DNA of 7,119 nt, from positions 31,783 to 38,901 of the forward strand of contig CAJUHV010000036.1 of NCBI GenBank assembly GCA_910586445.1. Direction: 5' to 3'. The DNA is from an uncultured Eubacterium sp. Its GTDB lineage: Bacteria; Bacillota; Clostridia; Lachnospirales; Lachnospiraceae. The notes beneath the pieces are model-generated. The model was not told where the DNA came from and searched no databases. It saw only the letters and a program-made list of their open reading frames with translations. Made by a program: the position numbers and the translations under genes. Shown here piece after piece: positions 1-5,664 of this stretch (its first letter is position 1; each line of letters starts with the position of its first letter).

Positions 1-296
1 ATGTGCATAGAAAATAAAAACATGTAAAAAAGAACATGCGTAGAAAATAAAAACATGTAAAAAAGAACATGCGTAGAAAATAAAAACATGTAAAAAAGAA
101 TACGTATAGAAAATAAAAACATGCAAAAAAGAATATGCGTAGGAGATAAAAACATGTAAAAAAGAATGTGCATAGAAAATAAAAACATGTAAAAAAGAAC
201 ATGCGTAGAAAATAAAAACACGTAAAAATGAATACGTGCAGAAAATAAATATATGTAAAAATAAATATGCATAGAAAATGAAAATGTATAAAATGA
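1..296. repeat. 33-bp tandem repeat array (minisatellite), at least 9 copies
   Basis: Consecutive 33-bp units begin at 1, 34, 67, 100, 133, 166, 199, 232 and 265. The last is 32 bp, and a degenerate tenth starts at 297. Units 2 and 3 are identical; divergence rises toward pcp. A typical unit holds ATGCGTAGAAAATAAAAAC followed by ATGTAAAAAAGA. The + strand is purine-rich and AT-rich, with almost no C or T runs. There are no unique spacers, so this is not a CRISPR array. The array is cut by the left window edge and probably continues. No other gene is visible in 1-325. Confidence 0.95.
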
Positions 297-311
297 ATAT
301 GTATAGAAGAT

Positions 312-317
312 GGAGGA
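312..317 (+). promoter_or_regulatory. Ribosome binding site that fixes the pcp start
   Basis: GGAGGA lies at 312-317, eight bases before the ATG at 326. It falls inside the decayed tenth unit of the 33-bp array (ATATGTATAGAAGATGGAGG from 297), so the site may have arisen from repeat sequence. It favours ATG 326 over the in-frame upstream ATG at 278, which lies in repeat unit 9. Confidence 0.8.
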
Positions 318-325
318 ATTGTATT

Positions 326-970
326 ATGAAAATTATGATGACAGGATTTGATCCGTTTGGCGGGGATACAATTAATCCCGCATATGAAGCAGTTAAGATG
401 CTGCCGGATGAAATCGGAGGGGCACAGATTATAAAGCTTGAGATTCCGACGGTGTTTGGAAAAGCCGGCGATGTTTTAGGGCAGGCAATAGAAGCACACC
501 GGCCGGATGCCGTAATCTGCGTAGGGCAGGCCGGCGGCCGTTCCGGCATGTCGGTAGAAAAAGTAGCGATTAACCTGCAGGATGCCCGCATTGCGGATAA
601 CGAAGGCGGACAGCCGGTGGACTGTGTGATTAAAGAAGACGGGGATACGGCATATTTTGCGACAGTTCCGGTAAAAGCAATGGTTGCCAAAATGCGCGAA
701 AACGGAATACCTGCTTTTGTATCGTATACAGCAGGAACATTTGTGTGCAACGATCTGATGTACTCGCTGCTGTATCTGATCAGCAAAAAATATCCTGATA
801 TCCGCGGCGGATTTATGCATGTGCCGTTTGCAATGGGACAGACCGTAGACAAGCCGAACGGGACAGCGGCAATGGCGATTGAGTCAATTGCAAAAGGGCT
901 GGAATATTCGATTCTGGCAGTGATTGAAAATCGTGAGGATATATCTGCGGCAATGGGGACGACGCACTAG
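326..970 (+). CDS. pcp: Pyroglutamyl-peptidase I (pyrrolidone-carboxylate peptidase)
   Basis: This 214-residue cytosolic cysteine peptidase (family C15) removes N-terminal pyroglutamate from peptides. The start MKIMMTGFDPFGG, with the TGFDPFGG loop near residues 6-13, is typical of the family. The active-site signature GQAGGRSGMSVEKVAIN (67-83) contains Glu78, and SYTAGTFVCN (133-142) contains Cys141. His165 follows in FMHVPF. These three match the known Glu/Cys/His triad with the expected spacing, offset by two from the usual 80/143/167 numbering. The length is normal for the family (about 215 residues). ATG 326 is chosen for its GGAGGA site and family fit; the extension to 278 is only translated repeat. 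The next gene begins 13 bases downstream, so the two are probably co-transcribed. No terminator lies between them. Confidence 0.95.
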   Translation: MKIMMTGFDPFGGDTINPAYEAVKMLPDEIGGAQIIKLEIPTVFGKAGDVLGQAIEAHRPDAVICVGQAGGRSGMSVEKVAINLQDARIADNEGGQPVDCVIKEDGDTAYFATVPVKAMVAKMRENGIPAFVSYTAGTFVCNDLMYSLLYLISKKYPDIRGGFMHVPFAMGQTVDKPNGTAAMAIESIAKGLEYSILAVIENREDISAAMGTTH

Positions 971-983
971 GTGTGGCTTTATT

Positions 984-1742
984 ATGGGTCAAAGCTTTCG
1001 TGGAATCAGAAAAATATTGGAAGAAGACCTGCTGTGTGAAAAACTGAGGGGCAGGGTGCAGTTTTTTTTTACTATATATCATAATGCGCCGGATCAATAT
1101 GGCAGGTTTGCAGTGCGTGTGGACGGTACAGAGATCTTTAAGGTAAATCCATACAATGAGTCTGTTTATATTCGGTATGAGCGTGAATTAAAAGCTGCCT
1201 GGAAGGCAGAACATATTTTTGAAAAAGAAAACCAAAGGATCGAAAAGGAGGCAGCACAAAAAGCTGTCAGCGAAGGGTATGCGGATTCGTACGATGTGTT
1301 TCGTGCAATAGAGCTTTATCGAAACCAAAAGCCGGAGCAGTCTTTATGGTCTGACAACCTGCTGCTGCGCATGTTTGCAGTGCTGGACCGGCGTATTGGA
1401 AAACGGACATTGATGAAGCTGACAGATGTATACGAGTATCTGCCGGACTGGCTGAAGCAGTTTTATGGATTAAGGTTTGCTGTGGAGGAAATTTTAGTAA
1501 GCAAAAGGACTATGCTTTTGCTGAGTGCAGACAGCGGGATCAGCTTGTATAATGCAGATGTTTCTATTGTCAAAAATTTTGAAGAGCTGCTGCATACCTT
1601 TCCTCACAAAGAGGGCTATACGGAGCAGGATTTTATAACTTACCTAAAGAAAAAGCTGGGTGAAAATGCGGTCTGGTATGTAAAAGACGTGGGACATTCG
1701 ATCGGAAAAGAATATCGAAATGTTATGTGGTATAATTTTTGA
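984..1742 (+). CDS. Uncharacterised protein resembling the SF0329 family
   Basis: This 252-residue soluble protein has no signal peptide or membrane segment. Conserved-looking blocks are LRGRVQFFFTIYHNAPDQYG (21-40) followed by RFAVRVDGTEIF (41-52), and then NLLLRMFAVLDRRIGKRTL (125-143), followed by LPDWLKQFYGLRF. The pattern of a GRVQ block, a DGxEIF strand and a later LDRRxGKR helix matches, from memory, hypothetical proteins named SF0329 family; no biochemical role is known to me. Residues 69-95 are a charged Lys/Glu/Ala-rich helix. ATG 984 is preferred because an AGGTG site lies at 969-973 and the conserved block follows directly. The in-frame ATG at 924 would overlap pcp by 47 bases. 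A run of nine T bases (1062-1070) encodes the FFF at 27-29. Family name confidence is moderate; the coding call is strong. Confidence 0.8.
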   Translation: MGQSFRGIRKILEEDLLCEKLRGRVQFFFTIYHNAPDQYGRFAVRVDGTEIFKVNPYNESVYIRYERELKAAWKAEHIFEKENQRIEKEAAQKAVSEGYADSYDVFRAIELYRNQKPEQSLWSDNLLLRMFAVLDRRIGKRTLMKLTDVYEYLPDWLKQFYGLRFAVEEILVSKRTMLLLSADSGISLYNADVSIVKNFEELLHTFPHKEGYTEQDFITYLKKKLGENAVWYVKDVGHSIGKEYRNVMWYNF

Positions 1743-1802
1743 CCAGATCCAATGTGTTTTGCGGGGGACTGTACGTTATATCATGCCCGGCAAGTAGTCA
1801 TG

Positions 1803-1946
1803 TCCTGTGGGTATGTTCTGTTCTGTAGACATATTATGCTCTGTAGGCATATTATGTCCTATAGGTATATTACGTCCTGTGGGTATATTATACCCTGTGG
1901 GTATATCCTATCCTGTAGGTACATTAAGCCTTATGGATATATTTTA
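1803..1946. repeat. 18-bp tandem repeat array, 8 copies
   Basis: Units of exactly 18 bp begin at 1803, 1821, 1839, 1857, 1875, 1893, 1911 and 1929, with consensus close to TCCTGTAGGTATATTATG. Copies differ at several positions, but the period never slips. Because 18 is six codons, an open frame runs through it (1752-2015) with a translated hexapeptide like CGYILS. I do not call that a gene: the only complexity is the repeat and there is no convincing ribosome binding site. Confidence 0.9.
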
Positions 1947-1994
1947 CAGAAAATGTTTACGTGCATATTTCGGAAAAATGTAATCGGGTTGTGC

Positions 1995-2024
1995 TTGAGC
2001 GTGTTTTTTAGATAAATTGATAAG
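1995..2024 (+). promoter_or_regulatory. Possible weak promoter for the AraC-type regulator
   Basis: TTGAGC (1995-2000) and GATAAG (2019-2024) have an 18-bp spacer, each matching four of six sigma-A consensus bases. This is the best pair seen between the 18-bp and 17-bp arrays, but it is weak. The -35 candidate overlaps a GAGCGTGTTT decamer that also ends the element at 3022-3181. Confidence 0.25.
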
Positions 2025-2037
2025 ATAAGAATACAGA

Positions 2038-2105
2038 TTAGATAGAGCTGTGAATTGGATAGAGGCATTGGTTAAATAGAGGCATTGGTTAGATAGAGGT
2101 ACAGA
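2038..2105. repeat. 17-bp tandem repeat array carrying ribosome-binding-site-like cores, 4 copies
   Basis: Units begin at 2038, 2055, 2072 and 2089, with consensus near TTAGATAGAGGCATTGG. Units 2 to 4 each contain ATAGAGG, a Shine-Dalgarno-like core; unit 1 has ATAGAGC. The last copy's AGAGGT (2095-2100) is placed ten bases before the regulator's ATG at 2111 and is the only good ribosome binding site there. The array differs in sequence and period from the 33-bp and 18-bp arrays. Confidence 0.85.
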
Positions 2106-2110
2106 TTAAG

Positions 2111-3022
2111 ATGGAAAATGCGTTTGTGTTAGAATTAGCGGAGTCAAAATTTAAAGATCTGTTTTTCTGTTTCTGTGGATATGCCCAATGTGAGCCGCTT
2201 CATGCATATGGGCTGGCTGTGCGTCCAAACTATGTGCTGCATTATATATTGGAAGGTGAGGGCTTTTATCAGATTGGTGATCGAAAATATTATCTAGGGG
2301 CGGGCGAAGGCTTTTTAATTGAGCCGGATACGCTTACTTACTATCAGGCTGATCAGGAAGAGCCATGGAGCTATTTGTGGATCGGTTTTTCGGGCAGGCG
2401 GGCAAAGGAATATTTGGAGGATCTGGGACTGAACAGCCTGCATCTTACATTCTGTTCAGATCAGGGCAGCGAATTTAAGCGTCTGATCCTGCAGATGCTG
2501 AAGTGCTCGGACGGCTCGATTACCAGCCAGTATCAGCTTCAGAGCCTGCTGTATGCATTTTTTGCGGTATTGTCAAAAGACGCCTCTGATTCGGGAAAAG
2601 ATTTAAAGTCTAGGGAAAATTTTTATGTAGAACGTGCAGTTGGCTATATACGCAATTATTATTCTTCGGAAATAAAAATTACGGATATAGCCAATTATTT
2701 ATGTGTGGACCGCAGTTATCTGTATAAGCTGTTTCAAAACAGTTTTCAGATGTCTCCGCAGCAGTACTTGACGCAGTTTCGCATATCCAGGGCAAAGGAG
2801 CTGTTGTCTACGACAACACTGTCGATTGAGCATATAGCATCCTCCTGCGGTTATCAAAATGCGCTTGTCTTTTCAAAGGCGTTTAAGAGAAAGCTGGGCT
2901 GTACACCGACTGTATACCGTACGGAGCACGGTAGGGCTGTAAGGACAAAGCTGGAGGCTGACCATGATTTTTTGGAGCAGCTGATGAAGGATGAAGTTTT
3001 ACATAAAAGAAAACAGCTCTAG
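2111..3022 (+). CDS. AraC-family transcriptional regulator, probable alpha-galactoside activator
   Basis: This 303-residue regulator has an N-terminal cupin-like sugar-sensing domain (about 15-100, including YVLHYILEGEGFYQIGDRKY at 41-60 and GAGEGFLIEP at 63-72). A linker follows, then a C-terminal DNA-binding domain with two helix-turn-helix units. The first, at about 188-210, reads ITDIANYLCVDRSYLYKLF. The second, at about 238-260, reads IEHIASSCGYQNALVFSKAF and is followed by the usual GCTPTVYR (263-270). This is the layout of MsmR/RafR-type activators of raffinose and melibiose genes. It lies directly upstream of the GH36 gene on the same strand, so it is likely its activator (inference). 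The start is supported by AGAGGT in the 17-bp array. Its stop TAG is formed where the TA target meets the first G of the 160-bp element. The C-terminal tail after 275 is Lys/Glu rich. Confidence 0.9.
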   Translation: MENAFVLELAESKFKDLFFCFCGYAQCEPLHAYGLAVRPNYVLHYILEGEGFYQIGDRKYYLGAGEGFLIEPDTLTYYQADQEEPWSYLWIGFSGRRAKEYLEDLGLNSLHLTFCSDQGSEFKRLILQMLKCSDGSITSQYQLQSLLYAFFAVLSKDASDSGKDLKSRENFYVERAVGYIRNYYSSEIKITDIANYLCVDRSYLYKLFQNSFQMSPQQYLTQFRISRAKELLSTTTLSIEHIASSCGYQNALVFSKAFKRKLGCTPTVYRTEHGRAVRTKLEADHDFLEQLMKDEVLHKRKQL

Positions 3023-3181
3023 AGCGTGTTTGAAAAATCATTCCCGCGATCTGCACTCCCCACTTTGCGGATAATTCATCCCAAATTTAATCAACATAGC
3101 CCGCTATGCCTCATAAATTTGGGATGAATTCTCCACCAAGTGTGAAGCACATCTCACGGAAAGCATTTTTCAAACACGCTC
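3022..3181. mobile_element. 160-bp palindromic MITE-like element, type 1
   Basis: The ends are perfect inverted repeats of 17 bp: GAGCGTGTTTGAAAAAT (3022-3038) and its reverse complement (3165-3181). TA dinucleotides flank both sides (3020-3021 and 3182-3183), as left by Tc1/mariner/IS630-type transposition. The palindrome continues inward: AATTCATCCCAAATTTA in the left arm (from 3072) is matched in the right arm, and the centre is CATAGC-CC-GCTATG (about 3095-3108). It has no transposase, so it would need one supplied in trans. It begins at the regulator's stop codon, and its hairpin could act as a transcript 3' structure. No separate terminator is visible there. Confidence 0.85.
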
Positions 3182-3241
3182 TAGAGCAGGCCGAATTTCC
3201 ATATATTAGGAAACATTTTGACTGCTGACAGAAACAAAAAG

Positions 3242-3274
3242 ATCTATCGTATCTAGCGCAGGGAACGCTATAAT
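3242..3274 (+). promoter_or_regulatory. Candidate activator-dependent promoter for the alpha-galactosidase
   Basis: A perfect -10 hexamer TATAAT lies at 3269-3274, with no recognisable -35 hexamer at 16-19 bp spacing. The -35 slot is instead covered by a direct repeat, ATCTATCG (3242-3249) and ATCTAGCG (3251-3258), with a 9-bp period. A weak -35 overlapped by regulator half-sites is usual for AraC-family class II activation. That the upstream regulator binds here is inference. Transcription from it would give a leader of about 155 bases. Confidence 0.4.
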
Positions 3275-3312
3275 AAATGCAGTTTCTGGTTAAGCAGAAC
3301 TTTGCCTGAATT

Positions 3313-3335
3313 TTACATTAAGAAACCAAATGTAA
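3313..3335. promoter_or_regulatory. Short inverted repeat in the alpha-galactosidase leader
   Basis: TTACATT (3313-3319) and AATGTAA (3329-3335) form a perfect 7-bp inverted repeat around a 9-base spacer. It could be an operator or a weak RNA hairpin downstream of the TATAAT at 3269. An AT-rich 7-mer pair can arise by chance, so the call is weak. The rest of 3188-3367 shows no gene. Confidence 0.3.
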
Positions 3336-3368
3336 TGATAAATCTAACGAAGAACCGCGGCGGATTTA

Positions 3369-3384
3369 GAGCGTGTTTGAAAAA
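3369..3384 (+). mobile_element. Solo terminal sequence of the type 1 MITE-like element
   Basis: GAGCGTGTTTGAAAAA at 3369-3384 is identical to the first 16 bp of the element at 3022-3181 and is likewise preceded by TA (3367-3368). No partner reverse end follows in the window, so it is either a remnant or a separately maintained end. It lies in the alpha-galactosidase leader, and a GTG inside it opens the longest form of that reading frame. Confidence 0.7.
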
Positions 3385-3405
3385 GGTAAAGTTTTTGTCA
3401 GAGAG

Positions 3406-3411
3406 TATAAT
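3406..3411 (+). promoter_or_regulatory. Second TATAAT close to the alpha-galactosidase start
   Basis: A perfect TATAAT lies 24 bases before ATG 3436. The nearest -35-like hexamer is TTGAAA (3377-3382) in the solo element end, but the 23-bp spacer is too long for a standard promoter. A transcript from here would have a leader of under 20 bases. It may be chance in AT-rich sequence. Confidence 0.25.
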
Positions 3412-3435
3412 TTTTTGCGAAAGAAGGAGAGACTT

Positions 3436-5664
3436 ATGAAGATTTTATTTCATGAAGCAGGCAGAACGTTTCATTTGTACAATGACAGTATCAGCTATAT
3501 TATGACTATTATGAAAAATGGCCATCTGGGGCAGCTGTATTTTGGAAAAAGAATACAGGACAGGGAGGATTTTTCTTACTTTCTTGAAACCTGTGAACGG
3601 CCGATGACGGCATGTATTTATGAGGATGACGGTGCTTTTTCACTGGAACATCTCCGGCAGGAATACCCGGTGTTTGGCTCGACGGATTATCGGCAGCCTG
3701 CGGTGGAAGTCCGTCAGGAAAACGGGAGCCGTATTTCGGATTTTCAGTATCAGTCGCATGAAATAACGGAGGGAAAGCCTGTTCTGGAAGGTCTTCCTGC
3801 TACCTATGCAGAAAATGGGCAGGAGGCGGAGACGCTGACAGTTACGTTGGCAGATCCTGTTACAAAAGTACAGGTGCAGCTGCTGTATACGATATTTGCG
3901 CAGGGCGGCATTATTGCCCGCAGCGCGAGATTCTGCCATATGGGCGGGCAGCCGGTTTATCTGACGCGTGCTATGAGCTTATGCATGGATCTGCCGGACC
4001 ATGATTATGTATGGCAGCAGCTTTCGGGGTGCTGGGCAAGGGAATGCCGGATCAGGACACGCAGCCTTGAGCCGGGAATACAGTCAGTCGGGAGCATGCG
4101 CGGTAATTCCTCCCATGAACACAATCCGTTTTTGGTGCTGAAACGTCGCAGTACGGATGAGAGGCAGGGAGAAGCGGTCGGTTTTTCTTTGATTTACAGC
4201 GGTAATTTTCGAATGCAGGCTGAAGTGGATGCGCATGATACGCTGCGTGTGCTTGCAGGTATAGACCCGGAAACGTTTGAATGGAAGCTGGAGAGCGGTG
4301 AAGTGTTCCAGACGCCGGAGGCTGTTATGGTTTATACAGACCAGGGGCTGAATCATTTGAGCCAGACGTTTCATAAACTGTACCAGAGGCGGCTTGCGAG
4401 AGGGTATTGGAGAGACCGCGTAAGGCCGATTTTAAATAATAACTGGGAGGCTACCTATTTTGATTTTACTGAAGACCGTCTGATTGAGATTGCTGCAAAG
4501 GCAAAGGAATGCGGCGTGGAGCTGTTTGTGCTGGATGACGGCTGGTTTGGCGCACGCAGCAGCGACACGGCGGGGCTTGGGGACTGGAAAGCGAATACAG
4601 ACCGTCTGCCAAACGGCATTACAGGACTTGCAGAAAAAATCGAAGCTCTGGGCATGAAGTTCGGCCTTTGGTTTGAGCCGGAAATGGTCAATAAAGACTC
4701 TGATTTGTACAGACAGCATCCAGACTGGATTTTATCGACGCCGCAGCGGGGGCAGTCGCAGGGCAGGCATCAGCATGTGCTGGACTTTTCCAGAAAAGAG
4801 GTTGTAGACGCGATCTATGCGCAGATGGCAGAGATTTTGAATAATGCAAAGGTATCTTATATTAAATGGGATATGAACCGCAGCATCTCGGAATGCTATT
4901 CGACGGCGTGGCCGGCAGACCGGCAGGGAGAAATATATCATCGGTATATTTTAGGTGTTTATAGTCTGTATGAACGTCTGACAGCAGAATTTCCGGAAAT
5001 ACTGTTTGAGTCCTGCGCCAGCGGCGGAGGCCGTTTTGATCCGGGTATGCTCTATTATGCTCCGCAGGGTTGGGTCAGCGATAACAGTGATGCAGTCGAG
5101 AGGCTGAAAATCCAGTACGGGACATCGATGTGTTATCCGGTCAGCAGCATGGGCACGCATGTATCCGTAACGCCGAATCATCAGGTGTTCCGCTGCACGC
5201 CGCTTCATACGAGGGCGAATGTAGCATATTTTGGCACATTTGGCTATGAGCTGGATTTGAATAAGCTGGAGCCGGATGAGCTTTGGGCTGTCAGAGAGCA
5301 GATTGCTTTTATGAAAAAATACAGGGAAGTGCTGCAGTATGGCACATTTTACAGGCTGCAGAGTCCTTTTGAGGGAAATGAAGCTGCGTGGATGGTGGTC
5401 AGTGCAGATCAAAAAACGGCACTGGTCGGCTGGTATCGTATTTTAAACTGTGTGAATGCCAGATACACAAGACTCCGCCTGCAGGGACTGAATCCATCGT
5501 ACTGCTATAAAAATTCGATCAGCGGCAGCTGTCATTATGGTGACGAGCTGATGTATGCCGGGCTGATTACCAGCGATGCGACAGCAGGGCAGGTGCCGTC
5601 AGAGGCAGAGGGCTATACGGATTTTGAATCACGAATCTATGTATTGGAGGTGGCACAGCCTTGA
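3436..5664 (+). CDS. GH36 alpha-galactosidase
   Basis: This 742-residue cytoplasmic enzyme hydrolyses terminal alpha-1,6-galactose from melibiose, raffinose and related sugars, by the retaining GH36 mechanism. It has an N-terminal beta-sandwich domain (about 20-285), a central TIM barrel (about 325-640) and a C-terminal beta domain. Barrel motifs are NNNWEATYFDF (334-344), LDDGWFG (366-372), KWDMNRS with the nucleophile Asp479, ESCASGGGRFDPG (525-537) and GWVSDNSDA with the acid/base Asp549. The numbering is one above the well-studied Geobacillus AgaA/AgaB residues (Asp478, Asp548), so this is the bacterial tetrameric type of about 730 residues. No signal peptide is present. ATG 3436 is chosen because AAGGAG (3424-3429) precedes it by six bases. 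The GTG at 3373 would translate a mobile-element remnant. Its stop overlaps the next gene's TTG start. Confidence 0.96.
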   Translation: MKILFHEAGRTFHLYNDSISYIMTIMKNGHLGQLYFGKRIQDREDFSYFLETCERPMTACIYEDDGAFSLEHLRQEYPVFGSTDYRQPAVEVRQENGSRISDFQYQSHEITEGKPVLEGLPATYAENGQEAETLTVTLADPVTKVQVQLLYTIFAQGGIIARSARFCHMGGQPVYLTRAMSLCMDLPDHDYVWQQLSGCWARECRIRTRSLEPGIQSVGSMRGNSSHEHNPFLVLKRRSTDERQGEAVGFSLIYSGNFRMQAEVDAHDTLRVLAGIDPETFEWKLESGEVFQTPEAVMVYTDQGLNHLSQTFHKLYQRRLARGYWRDRVRPILNNNWEATYFDFTEDRLIEIAAKAKECGVELFVLDDGWFGARSSDTAGLGDWKANTDRLPNGITGLAEKIEALGMKFGLWFEPEMVNKDSDLYRQHPDWILSTPQRGQSQGRHQHVLDFSRKEVVDAIYAQMAEILNNAKVSYIKWDMNRSISECYSTAWPADRQGEIYHRYILGVYSLYERLTAEFPEILFESCASGGGRFDPGMLYYAPQGWVSDNSDAVERLKIQYGTSMCYPVSSMGTHVSVTPNHQVFRCTPLHTRANVAYFGTFGYELDLNKLEPDELWAVREQIAFMKKYREVLQYGTFYRLQSPFEGNEAAWMVVSADQKTALVGWYRILNCVNARYTRLRLQGLNPSYCYKNSISGSCHYGDELMYAGLITSDATAGQVPSEAEGYTDFESRIYVLEVAQP

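Noticed and set aside
1..296. CRISPR array
   Set aside because: The 33-bp units abut with no unique spacers and they diverge gradually; this is a simple tandem array.
278..325. N-terminal extension of pcp from ATG 278
   Set aside because: It translates repeat unit 9 and its flank; the ribosome binding site and family length support ATG 326.
924..983. Upstream start for the SF0329-like gene
   Set aside because: It would overlap pcp by 47 bases in another frame and adds residues unrelated to the conserved block; ATG 984 is adequate.
1752..2015. 87-codon protein across the 18-bp array
   Set aside because: It is almost wholly repeat-derived and has no good ribosome binding site or domain; listed as a repeat instead.
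3373..3435. GTG start giving a 763-residue alpha-galactosidase
   Set aside because: The GTG lies inside a mobile-element end; AAGGAG at 3424 and the family N-terminus point to ATG 3436.
3188..3435. Riboswitch, T-box or catabolite (cre) site before the alpha-galactosidase
   Set aside because: I looked for a cre-like palindrome, a T-box sequence and a leader terminator and found no convincing match.
4951..5412. Minus-strand 153-codon frame inside the alpha-galactosidase
   Set aside because: It is the shadow of a strongly conserved coding sequence and has no recognisable protein features; the other minus-strand frames within genes were dropped for the same reason.
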